From Colicola sp016286205 (lineage in GTDB: Bacteria; Bacteroidota; Bacteroidia; Bacteroidales; Paludibacteraceae), in NCBI GenBank assembly GCA_016286205.1, contig JAEESF010000004.1, forward strand, positions 1-64,000: 64,000 nt of DNA. Direction: 5' to 3'. Numbering within the stretch: the first letter of the stretch is position 1; each line of letters begins with the position of its first letter. The notes under the pieces are model-generated. The model searched no databases. It saw nothing but the letters and a program-made list of their open reading frames with translations, and was not told where the DNA came from. Position numbers and translations under genes: made by a program. Positions 1-7,333 of the stretch are shown piece by piece.

Positions 1-305
<305 letters not shown>

Positions 306-428
306 AATCTTTTTCTAAAAAAGGTTTTTAACCAACAATCGAGCTTAATTGCTCGATGCTTGTGAATGCTCTTACATTCTCATATGTCAACCCCATAAAG
401 GTATGGGTGGCAAGTTGCGAGGATTTAT

Positions 429-463
429 CCTTTCACCTTTCACCTTTCACCTTTAACCTTTAT
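429..463 (+). repeat. Heptad array (CCTTTCA family) next to 5S rRNA
   Basis: Five consecutive 7-bp units: CCTTTCA three times, then CCTTTAA and CCTTTAT. The last unit ends one or two bases before the 5S rRNA 5' end. The rest of the 23S-5S spacer (306-464) contains no tRNA or gene. The same unit recurs at 60755-60782 and, degenerate, at 47935-47962. Confidence 0.9.
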
Positions 464-464
464 T

Positions 465-575
465 AAGGTGGTTATAGCGCTGAGGTCCCACCCCTTCCCA
501 TTCCGAACAGGGTCGTTAAGCTCAGCATCGCCGATGGTACTGCGTTGCATCGTGGGAGAGTAGGTAGCCGCCATT
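465..575 (+). rRNA. rrf: 5S rRNA
   Basis: About 111 nt with the universal 5S core CCCATTCCGAACAG at 497-510 and complementary ends (GGTGG near the start, CCGCC near the end). It follows the 23S gene in the usual operon order. Ends are good to a few bases. Confidence 0.93.
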
Positions 576-578
576 TTC

Positions 579-608
579 GAGAGCTCGAGGAGAAATCCCC
601 GGGCTCTC
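579..608 (+). terminator. Rho-independent terminator of the rRNA operon
   Basis: A 12-bp stem (GAGAGCTCGAGG with CCCCGGGCTCTC, one mismatch and one G-T pair) with a 6-nt loop, followed by TTGTTTTG. It sits directly after the 5S gene. Confidence 0.85.
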
Positions 609-655
609 TTGTTTTGTATCCTAGCAACTCAGATTACTTTTTTCTATTAAAAATC

Positions 656-686
656 TTGTTCGTTCCAATAATTTGTTGTACCTTTG
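656..686 (+). promoter_or_regulatory. Bacteroidetes promoter of the ECF sigma operon
   Basis: The -7 box TACCTTTG is at 679-686, and TTG at 656-658 lies 20 bp upstream. Transcription should begin near 693, so translation must start at the ATG at 706 and not at in-frame TTG codons at 673 or 676, which lie inside the promoter. Confidence 0.7.
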
Positions 687-705
687 CAACGAATTTGAAT
701 ACCAA

Positions 706-1269
706 ATGATTAGTACGGCGGAATTTGAACAATTATTCTTTGAGTACCAACCGAGGTTGGTTCGTTTTGCTGTGCGTTATGTGGATGAGGAAGCAGCGGA
801 AGACATGGTACAGAACTGTTTTCTAAAGCTATGGGAGAAACGTGAGTCGATGACTCTGACCAATGCTCAGAGTCTGCTGTTTCAGATGGTGAGGAATGAG
901 TGTCTGAATGAGTTGAAACACCGCGTAGTAACGGGCACCGAGTCGTTAGACGGATTGATGGAGATAGAAGGTTCGGAGCAGTTGTACTGGCAGGATTTTG
1001 CGCCGGATGCGGATGCGGTATTGATTGGCGATGAGCTGCAGCAACAGATAGACGCGGCGCTGACGCATGTGAGTGATAAGAGCCGGGAGATATTTATGAT
1101 GAGCCGGCAGCAGGAGAAGAAACCGAAGGAGATAGCGGAAGAATTGGGTATCACCAGACAGGCGGTGGAGAAACATATCAATGCGGCTTTAGACGCATTG
1201 CACACCTATTTGCCGAAAAATTTGCTGCCATTGGTTGCATTTTGGGAACTTATATTGTTATACGAGTAG
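706..1269 (+). CDS. ECF RNA polymerase sigma factor (FecI-like)
   Basis: A 187-residue sigma-70 of the extracytoplasmic-function class. Region 2 (about residues 8-75) includes EDMVQNCFLKLWEKR, and region 4 (about 125-175) carries the helix-turn-helix PKEIAEELGITRQAVEKHI. It should direct core RNA polymerase to a small regulon. The ATG at 706 is preferred because the promoter -7 box lies at 679-686. The following gene encodes the cognate FecR anti-sigma factor and the third gene an STN-domain outer-membrane protein, so this is a surface-signalling unit. The signal and target genes cannot be read from the sequence; no SusC/SusD pair is adjacent. Confidence 0.92.
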   Translation: MISTAEFEQLFFEYQPRLVRFAVRYVDEEAAEDMVQNCFLKLWEKRESMTLTNAQSLLFQMVRNECLNELKHRVVTGTESLDGLMEIEGSEQLYWQDFAPDADAVLIGDELQQQIDAALTHVSDKSREIFMMSRQQEKKPKEIAEELGITRQAVEKHINAALDALHTYLPKNLLPLVAFWELILLYE

Positions 1270-1271
1270 AA

Positions 1272-1292
1272 AAAGACGAAAGTCGAAAGACG
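1272..1292 (+). repeat. Heptad array between sigma and anti-sigma genes
   Basis: Three 7-bp units, AAAGACG, AAAGTCG and AAAGACG, fill most of the 28-bp gap between the sigma stop codon (1267-1269) and the FecR start (1298). Confidence 0.8.
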
Positions 1293-1297
1293 AGGGA

Positions 1298-2239
1298 ATG
1301 AGTGAAATAGAGATGTACGACATAGCGAAAGCCTATTTTCGTGGTACGATAAGTGCCGCAGACGAGAAGCGATTGTCCGAATGGTTGAAGGACGACAAGC
1401 ACGCTCAACTGTTCCGTATCTGGGAGGGCGAGTGGCGTATGCAGGCCAAGGCTCAGGCCTCGGAGAAGACGCAAGCGGCGTGGGAACGGCTGCAAGCCGT
1501 TAGCCATCAGCAATCAGCAGTCAGCCGTCAGACGATTCGTCCGCTGAGCAGCCTGCGTTGGGTTCGTTATGCGGCTGCAGCGATGGCGTTGCTTGTGTTT
1601 GGCGTGGCCATGTGGTTGTTGCTGCCGAAGCAGAGCAACGAAGGCTTTATTGCTCAGACGACGGAACAAGAGACGCAAAATTTGGCCTTGACCGATGGCT
1701 CCAAGATTGTTCTGAGCGAATTGTCCTCGTTGGCATGTGCCGCCGATTTCGGCAAGAAAAGCCGCGAAGTGCTCTTTGAAGGTGAGGCCTCGTTCAGCGT
1801 GGCCAAAGATGCGGAGCGGCCGTTTATCATCCGTGTGGGTGATTACAGTGTGACGGTATTGGGAACGGAGTTTGTCTTACGCGCTTACCCGACCGACAGC
1901 ATCTATACACTGCAACTGACGAGCGGAAAAGTCAAATTGCAATACGCGCAAGATTCTCTATTGGCCGAGACCGGCGACCTGGTGCAGTTTAATACCATCA
2001 CCAAGCAGTTCCGCAAGAAATTGGAAGCGAGCAATATCTTGTTGTCCGATTTGGTGAACCGTTTGGAACGTTTGTATGATGTACGTATTGAGGTCGGAGA
2101 CACGGCGTTGGCAAATGAGACGCTCTTTATCTCTATCAATACGGACGATAGTTTTGAAGACGTATGTGCGGCATTGGAGACCCTGCTTCCAGTGGAAATC
2201 ACGCAAGAAGACGACCACTATCGCCTGTCCGCTCAATGA
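1298..2239 (+). CDS. FecR-family anti-sigma factor
   Basis: A 313-residue inner-membrane regulator expected to hold the upstream ECF sigma factor inactive until an outer-membrane partner signals. Layout: cytoplasmic N-terminus (1-87), one membrane segment at about 88-109 (RYAAAAMALLVFGVAMWLLL), a periplasmic FecR domain with the motif DGSKIVLSELSSL, and a C-terminal DUF4974-like region. The start at ATG 1298 fits family length; a longer frame from 1235 would overlap the sigma gene. Residues about 67-78 (VSHQQSAVSRQ), just before the membrane segment, are encoded by a heptad DNA array. The stop codon overlaps the next ATG (ATGA). Confidence 0.9.
   Translation: MSEIEMYDIAKAYFRGTISAADEKRLSEWLKDDKHAQLFRIWEGEWRMQAKAQASEKTQAAWERLQAVSHQQSAVSRQTIRPLSSLRWVRYAAAAMALLVFGVAMWLLLPKQSNEGFIAQTTEQETQNLALTDGSKIVLSELSSLACAADFGKKSREVLFEGEASFSVAKDAERPFIIRVGDYSVTVLGTEFVLRAYPTDSIYTLQLTSGKVKLQYAQDSLLAETGDLVQFNTITKQFRKKLEASNILLSDLVNRLERLYDVRIEVGDTALANETLFISINTDDSFEDVCAALETLLPVEITQEDDHYRLSAQ
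1495..1529 (+). repeat. Heptad array (AGCnnTC) inside the FecR gene
   Basis: Five units of exactly 7 bp: AGCCGTT, AGCCATC, AGCAATC, AGCAGTC, AGCCGTC. They lie in the coding sequence of the juxtamembrane linker. The family recurs at 2265-2292, 2543-2570 and 30404-30431. Confidence 0.88.
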
Positions 2240-3201
2240 GAAAAATTCTGCTCATAGTATTGTTGGCTGTTAGCTGTCAGTTGTCAGCCGGCAGTTTTCA
2301 GAAATCGTATTACGGCACGCCCCTCCACGTGGTGCTACAAGATCTGGAGCATCATTTCGGTTGTTCATTCATGTGCCGCCCTCAAGATATAGCCAGTGCT
2401 CCCGCCGTAGGAGGAACCTATATTGGCTCCGATGTTCAGCTTCTGTTGCGCAAGATTCTGGGCAACCGTCTCACGTTCGTGGTGCGGAAGAATATCATCG
2501 TCATCACTCCCGCCCCGGAGAAGACTCCCGAGCCGGAGGTACAGCCATCGGCAGTCAGCAGTCAGCCGTCAGAGCCGGAAATAGCTGCGCCGGACACCCT
2601 AAGCATAGCGCGCGAACTAGAAGAAATAGAGATGTTGCGCGCGTATAATACACTGGATTTTATTCCCCTGGATTCGTTGTATGACTACGGTCGGTTGACC
2701 GTGAAAGGTAAGCAGTATGACTTGGCTGACGAACGCGCGAAAGCGAACGGAATCAGTCATGCTTTTCTGGGTTCGGTGGGGCTAGGTTACGGCTCAGAAC
2801 TGCAAACGAACGTAGATCTGCGCTATGTCTTCTATTTCTATCGTCACTGGGGAATCAGTGCCGGTTTGTTCTATTCTCATTCGGCGCAACCTACGGCGGG
2901 CGGATGGTTGCAAGAGGGGCGCTTTTGTCTGCCTCTGGGCATTCATATGCGTTGGCTGTTTACTCCGCAATGGGGAATACACACGTCGGCCAGTGTGGCC
3001 GTTTCGTGGCCTGTCTATAAGGGTGCGACCGGAGCTATCACGAGCAAAGAGACGGACGAGACAATCATTCTTCGTCTGGATGCCATTCATCCGATAGGCG
3101 AGCATACTACGCTTCTCACCGGTGTCTATGGCGACTTCTCCGGCACGGGTCTTACGCCTTGGTCGGTGGGTCTGCGACTGGGTTTCCAAATAGGAAAATA
3201 A
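2236..3201 (+). CDS. STN domain fused to a small outer-membrane beta-barrel
   Basis: A 321-residue exported protein. A signal peptide (about 1-18) is followed by a secretin/TonB short N-terminal (STN) domain at about 20-72 (GTPLHVVLQDLEHHFGCSF, then a KNIIVITPAP end), a Pro/Glu/Ser-rich linker, and from about 165 a run of alternating aromatic and small residues typical of an 8-strand barrel, ending in GLRLGFQIGK. STN domains of FecA-type transducers contact FecR; here no TonB plug or 22-strand barrel is present. The ATG at 2236 overlaps the FecR stop (ATGA), so the three genes form one operon. The function as the surface sensor is inferred. Heptad arrays encode part of the signal peptide and of the linker. 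Confidence 0.75.
   Translation: MRKILLIVLLAVSCQLSAGSFQKSYYGTPLHVVLQDLEHHFGCSFMCRPQDIASAPAVGGTYIGSDVQLLLRKILGNRLTFVVRKNIIVITPAPEKTPEPEVQPSAVSSQPSEPEIAAPDTLSIARELEEIEMLRAYNTLDFIPLDSLYDYGRLTVKGKQYDLADERAKANGISHAFLGSVGLGYGSELQTNVDLRYVFYFYRHWGISAGLFYSHSAQPTAGGWLQEGRFCLPLGIHMRWLFTPQWGIHTSASVAVSWPVYKGATGAITSKETDETIILRLDAIHPIGEHTTLLTGVYGDFSGTGLTPWSVGLRLGFQIGK
2265..2292 (+). repeat. Heptad array within the STN-barrel signal peptide
   Basis: Four 7-bp units (GGCTGTT, AGCTGTC, AGTTGTC, AGCCGGC) encode the AVSCQLSAG stretch around the predicted signal cleavage site. Confidence 0.85.
2543..2570 (+). repeat. Heptad array in the STN-barrel linker
   Basis: Four 7-bp units (AGCCATC, GGCAGTC, AGCAGTC, AGCCGTC) encode the SAVSSQPS part of the linker between the STN domain and the barrel. 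Confidence 0.85.
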
Positions 3202-3225
3202 GTACCTAAAAGAAAAAAATGGAAA

Positions 3226-3251
3226 AAAATGCAATCGCGAGGTTGCATTTT
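3226..3251 (+). terminator. Terminator of the sigma/FecR/STN operon
   Basis: The 9-bp perfect stem AAAATGCAA / TTGCATTTT with an 8-nt loop, continuing into a T run. It lies 24 bp after the STN-barrel stop codon. Confidence 0.82.
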
Positions 3252-3282
3252 TTGTTGGTGTGTTGTTATACGAATAGAAGGT

Positions 3283-3330
3283 TAACGAATGAACGAATGA
3301 ATGAGTGAATGAGTGAATGAGTTAACGAAA
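3283..3330 (+). repeat. Octad array upstream of the glycosyltransferase
   Basis: Six 8-bp units: TAACGAAT, GAACGAAT, GAATGAGT three times, TAACGAAA. It occupies the intergenic stretch 3252-3380, in which no clear TAnnTTTG promoter was found. Confidence 0.88.
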
Positions 3331-3380
3331 GAAATGGCGGGTAAGAACCGCGAAGTATAACAATCAAAAACACTACTATT

Positions 3381-4673
3381 ATGAAAACCCAAGAAGTTAA
3401 TCGTGGCCTAGAAGCCAAAAAAATCCTATTTGTAATGGACAACTTCTACACTACCAACAATGGTACGAGTATTAGCGCACAACGTTATGCAGCTGAACTG
3501 CGTCGTCGTGGACATGAAGTAAAGGCACTCTGCTGGGACAGCCCGAAAGACACCATGACCGAACCTCTGACGGACGGTGATTTCCATACAGCTAAGTTCC
3601 ACATGCCGATTTTCCAACCGCTGATGGACAAGCACGATTTCTGCTTCGCCTACAACGACAAGGAGAAAGTGCATGCAGCGTGTGATTGGGCAGATATCGT
3701 ACATATCTTCGTTCCGTTCGGTATCTCGTGGGAAGCGATCCGTTACTGCAACAGTATAGGTAAACCCGTCACCGGTGCGTTCCATATTCAACCGGAGAAC
3801 ATGACTTCTTCCGTCAGCATGGGTAAAGTAGATTGGTTCAACGAGCTCTTCTATCGCACTTGGAACCGCGACATCTACAGCCATCTGCGTCATGTGCATG
3901 TGCCTTCTAAATTCATGGGAAGCATGTTAGAAGAGCGTAACTACAAAGCGAAGATTCACCCGATCAGCAACGGTATCCAGGACGCGTTCATGGAAGCCGG
4001 CGAGCGGAAAGCGCAAGCGCGGAAGACGAAAAACGAGGGGCCGAAAGACATCTTCAAGATCATGATGATAGGTCGTCTAAGCCAGGAGAAACGTCAGGAT
4101 GTGATTATCAATGCCGTGAAGTACTCGAAGTACGCCGATCGTATCCAACTCGTTTTCGCAGGCAAAGGTCCGGAGTATGAGAAATACGTGGAGTTAGGCA
4201 AGGACCTCGAGCACCAACCGCAGTTCATCTATGTCGGCCGTGACGAGCTGATTGAGAATCTATTAGATACGGATTTGTACGTACATGCAAGCGATATGGA
4301 AAGCGAAGCCATCAGTTGCATCGAAGCGTTTGCTACGGGTCTGGTGCCGGTTATCGCCAACAGTCACGTCAGCGCTACACCGCAGTTCGCTTTGGACGGC
4401 AGAAGCCTCTTTATCCCCGGTGACCCGAAAGACCTCGCACGAGCTATCGACTACTGGTTAGACCATCCGGGCGAGCGCCGTGTGATGGAAGAGAAATACC
4501 GTCTGGCAGGCCGTGACTACAGCCTAGCAGCATCGGTAGAGCAATTTGAAGATATGTTGAACCAAGAAATGCAAGAACATCATGAAACGCGTACTTCTAA
4601 TGAGTCTCATCGCCCTGTTCGTCAGCGCGAGAGCTTTGGCCACAGATTACGTCGCGTTGCCGCACTTTGGTAA
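3381..4673 (+). CDS. GT4-family glycosyltransferase
   Basis: A 430-residue retaining glycosyltransferase with two Rossmann domains. The N-terminal acceptor half starts at KILFVMDNFYTTNNGTS; the C-terminal nucleotide-sugar half includes MMIGRLSQEKRQDVII, the loop VFAGKGPEYEKYV and the E-x7-E motif of SEAISCIEAFATG. The sugar and acceptor are not deducible, though lipid or envelope glycan transfer is typical. The last 30 or so residues (from HHETRTSNE) are Arg/His/Ser-rich, unlike the family, and overlap the next gene by 92 bp in another frame. This suggests the ancestral stop lay near 4580 and was lost. The context just before the start, AACACTACTATTATG, resembles that of the PCMD gene at 4934. 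Confidence 0.85.
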   Translation: MKTQEVNRGLEAKKILFVMDNFYTTNNGTSISAQRYAAELRRRGHEVKALCWDSPKDTMTEPLTDGDFHTAKFHMPIFQPLMDKHDFCFAYNDKEKVHAACDWADIVHIFVPFGISWEAIRYCNSIGKPVTGAFHIQPENMTSSVSMGKVDWFNELFYRTWNRDIYSHLRHVHVPSKFMGSMLEERNYKAKIHPISNGIQDAFMEAGERKAQARKTKNEGPKDIFKIMMIGRLSQEKRQDVIINAVKYSKYADRIQLVFAGKGPEYEKYVELGKDLEHQPQFIYVGRDELIENLLDTDLYVHASDMESEAISCIEAFATGLVPVIANSHVSATPQFALDGRSLFIPGDPKDLARAIDYWLDHPGERRVMEEKYRLAGRDYSLAASVEQFEDMLNQEMQEHHETRTSNESHRPVRQRESFGHRLRRVAALW

Positions 4674-4920
4674 TACCGACAAAGGACTGTTCGGTTACAC
4701 GGTGGGGAAGGGTAGAATGTATTTCGACATCACGCTCCCGGGCCTAAGATCCAATACACTGATAGACGTCGGAATGGCTATGGCACGAATGCCGGGCGTC
4801 ATAGGAATGGCCCCCAGATGGTTCGCAATGTTCAGCCCAACCGCCTGTCTCTACAGCGAGTTGTATGCTGCACCGAAAGGTGAATCGGCCATTATGATCA
4901 CATTTAGAATTTACTTTTAA
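4582..4920 (+). CDS. Small exported protein of unknown function
   Basis: A 112-residue protein with a clear signal peptide (MKRVLLMSLIALFVSARALA, cleavage near 20-21) and a mature part of about 92 residues rich in Gly, Met and aromatics, ending ITFRIYF, which could be a final beta-strand. The family is not recognised. It overlaps the end of the glycosyltransferase frame by 92 bp; the good signal peptide argues that this frame is real. It is followed after 13 bp by the PCMD gene and is probably co-transcribed. Confidence 0.55.
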   Translation: MKRVLLMSLIALFVSARALATDYVALPHFGNTDKGLFGYTVGKGRMYFDITLPGLRSNTLIDVGMAMARMPGVIGMAPRWFAMFSPTACLYSELYAAPKGESAIMITFRIYF

Positions 4921-4933
4921 CAACACTACCATT

Positions 4934-5848
4934 ATGAAAAATCAAGTTATAGCGGGCCTACTGACCGCACTCACAATAATCACATTGCTATTTGTTGCTC
5001 TCAGCCTTGCGGCCCAAGAGCGAGTAGAGGTCCTGAGCGATTTCGACACATGGAAAAGCCGCCAGATCAAGGAGTCTGCACTCATCGGCGGACAAACCAA
5101 AACGCTCTATAAAATAGGCGGCACATGGGATTGCAGCAACGCATACGCCAAGGCGATGGGCGTGGAGAAAGTGTCGGTTTCTGTCCAACCGGAGAAACGC
5201 GGTAACGGCTATTGCTGCCGCATGGAGAGCACGCTGGAAACAGTTTCGGCCGTGGGTATCAATTTTAAGGCTTTTGCCACAGGCGCAATCTACACCGGAA
5301 AGATGATTGACGTAGTGGGAATGAAGCAGAGCAGCGATCCTAATTCGGCCATCGACATGGGAATGCCGTTCACGGGTCGTCCGAGTGCACTGATACTGGA
5401 TTACAAGGCGCTGATCCAAAACCAGACTGCGGTCTATGCGCCCGCCAAGACACACGTCAAGGAGGTAGAAGGCCGCGATGCGGGGCAGATAACGCTGATT
5501 CTGCAACATCGCTGGGAAGAGAACGGCCATGTCTATGCTTATCGCGTGGGAACTATTCAAAAGAAAATCACGCAATCGACCGATTGGCAAAATGATTTCC
5601 GCCTGCCGGTACAATACGGCAAATCGTCCGTGCCCCTGACCCGTAATCGCCATAAGACACATAACAGCAAAGGAGAGATGGTGTGCATCGAGGAATTGGA
5701 CTATCGCGGAGACCTGGAACCGACACATATCATCATTCAGATTTCGGCAGGCAGTATGGCGCCTTTCACCGGTTGTCCGGGAAATATAGTTTGGTGCGAC
5801 AATGTTCGTTTGGCGTACGATAACAGTGCATTAGCTCAAGCAAAATGA
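4934..5848 (+). CDS. PCMD-domain exported protein
   Basis: 304 residues with an N-terminal signal or anchor helix (about 8-27) and a mature beta-sandwich resembling the Bacteroidetes 'putative carbohydrate metabolism domain' (PCMD). The phrase GMPFTGRPSALILDYKA matches the family hallmark (FTGRP followed by a strand), and the end carries a carbohydrate-binding-like IVWCDNVRLAYD strand. The role is likely binding of a cell-surface glycan and is not demonstrated. The stop codon overlaps the start of the esterase gene (ATGA), pointing to a joint function. Confidence 0.75.
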   Translation: MKNQVIAGLLTALTIITLLFVALSLAAQERVEVLSDFDTWKSRQIKESALIGGQTKTLYKIGGTWDCSNAYAKAMGVEKVSVSVQPEKRGNGYCCRMESTLETVSAVGINFKAFATGAIYTGKMIDVVGMKQSSDPNSAIDMGMPFTGRPSALILDYKALIQNQTAVYAPAKTHVKEVEGRDAGQITLILQHRWEENGHVYAYRVGTIQKKITQSTDWQNDFRLPVQYGKSSVPLTRNRHKTHNSKGEMVCIEELDYRGDLEPTHIIIQISAGSMAPFTGCPGNIVWCDNVRLAYDNSALAQAK

Positions 5849-6975
5849 ATAATCAGAGGTATTACATATTACTTTTAACGGTGCTTTGCGTGCTTCCTTT
5901 GGCGGCGCGCAAACGGCACACCATCAATATCTCGCATGACTATCAATCGGTTGTGGTCAATGAGGATAGTACAGTCAGTTTCTGCTATTGCGGCGCGGGG
6001 AAACAGGTATATCTGCAAAGCGATTTGCATTATGCGGACGAGGACAGCAGCCGTTATACCGACCGTACGCATCGCATCCGGATGCACAAGCAGAGTGACG
6101 GGTGCTTCCACGTTACTACACGCCCTATTCAGCCCGAGACCTACACCTATTGTTTTCGCGTGAACGGCAAACGCAAACCGGATTCGCAGAACAACGATAC
6201 CGCGTGGCAGAAGATGCACAAATGGAATGTGGTGACGGTTGGTGGTTCGGAGCAATCGAATATCTACCAGCAGTCCGCACAGCAAGGCTCGCTGCACCAC
6301 CTATGTTGGTACAGTAGCGCGGAGGGGTTATGCAGAAGGGTCAATATCTATTTGCCCGCTGCGTATATGGCCAATGACAGTCTTCCGGTGCTCTATCTGA
6401 TTCACGGTCTGAACGGCTACGAGGGTTCTTGGACAGAGCGCGGACGCGCGATACAGATCTTGGAGAATCTGGTTGCAGAAGGTAGGTGCGAGCCCATGAT
6501 ACTGGTTATACCTGATGTCAATTTTGGTGTACACGAAGACCGTCCGAGTCACCACACATTATGGAACAACGTGTTCAACTATCCGCGTTTGTGTCATGAC
6601 CACGACATCGAAAAAGCGCTTTTGGAACTTATTCAGATGGTCGATACCACCTATCGTGTTTCTGCTGCGCATTATATCGCCGGTTTCTCCGATGGCGCGC
6701 GCCTGGCAGCCAACGTGGCGAATATGCTGCCGATGTATTTCTCCTCCGTAGGCCTGTTTTCTCCGGTGGTGTATAAAGACCAGATGCCCAATGACTCATT
6801 ACAGATATCTTATCATATCTACACGGGCAAGCGCGATATGTTTCATCCTAATGCGAAGCGTTTCTGCCGCCGCCTGAACAAAGAGCAAGTGCCGCACGAA
6901 TATACCGAGACCATCGGCGGGCATACGTGGCGTAACTGGCGACTGTTCTTGTCAGATTTCTTGACTAAACTATAG
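5845..6975 (+). CDS. Exported alpha/beta-hydrolase esterase
   Basis: 376 residues: signal peptide (1-21), an N-terminal immunoglobulin-like early-set domain (about 25-130), then an esterase-D/feruloyl-esterase type alpha/beta hydrolase. Visible catalytic elements: LIHGLNG (oxyanion loop), GFSDG with nucleophile Ser282, and a His in the terminal IGGHTW motif. Homologues cleave acetyl or feruloyl esters from polysaccharides; the substrate here is unknown. Translationally coupled to the PCMD gene. Confidence 0.85.
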   Translation: MNNQRYYILLLTVLCVLPLAARKRHTINISHDYQSVVVNEDSTVSFCYCGAGKQVYLQSDLHYADEDSSRYTDRTHRIRMHKQSDGCFHVTTRPIQPETYTYCFRVNGKRKPDSQNNDTAWQKMHKWNVVTVGGSEQSNIYQQSAQQGSLHHLCWYSSAEGLCRRVNIYLPAAYMANDSLPVLYLIHGLNGYEGSWTERGRAIQILENLVAEGRCEPMILVIPDVNFGVHEDRPSHHTLWNNVFNYPRLCHDHDIEKALLELIQMVDTTYRVSAAHYIAGFSDGARLAANVANMLPMYFSSVGLFSPVVYKDQMPNDSLQISYHIYTGKRDMFHPNAKRFCRRLNKEQVPHEYTETIGGHTWRNWRLFLSDFLTKL

Positions 6976-7005
6976 GATTGGTGATTACGGCTAATAGGCA
7001 AAAAA

Positions 7006-7029
7006 AAAGAGGATTTATTTGTCCTCTTT
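7006..7029. terminator. Hairpin terminator between converging genes
   Basis: Stem AAAGAGGA / TCCTCTTT with an 8-nt loop, preceded by an A run and followed by T-rich sequence, so it can act in both directions. It overlaps the last codons of the pspC-like gene on the minus strand and follows the esterase stop. Confidence 0.7.
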
Positions 7030-7275
7030 CTTTTTGTCTTCGATCACTTCGGCTTCTTCGATCTTGCTGTTGCGGTCAGGTAGTGGCGCCGCCGGCATGA
7101 TGATAAGCAGAATGATATACAGCAGAATACCGGGGAAAGCAGCACTGAAGATCGATAACGCTGCGTAAGCAACACGAATCAATGTAGGATCTACATCCCA
7201 ATACTCGGCGAATCCGCCGCAAACGCCTGCCAGTAACTTGTTGGCACTGCGTGTTAGTTTCTTTTGTTGAGCCAT
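7015..7275 (-). CDS. PspC-domain membrane protein
   Basis: 86 residues. The N-terminal PspC domain is evident (KLTRSANKLLAGVCGGFAEY, then DPTLIRVAYA) and is followed by a membrane segment (about 40-62, GILLYIILLIIMPA) and a charged tail ending KKKEDK. Family members sit in the inner membrane and take part in envelope-stress responses. No PspA or PspB is adjacent. A single-gene unit as far as can be seen. Confidence 0.88.
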   Translation of the reverse strand: MAQQKKLTRSANKLLAGVCGGFAEYWDVDPTLIRVAYAALSIFSAAFPGILLYIILLIIMPAAPLPDRNSKIEEAEVIEDKKKEDK

Positions 7276-7333
7276 TATGTCAGTTATTTTTGAGTTGTTA
7301 GTATCTAGATTCTATACCACAAAAATTATACCA

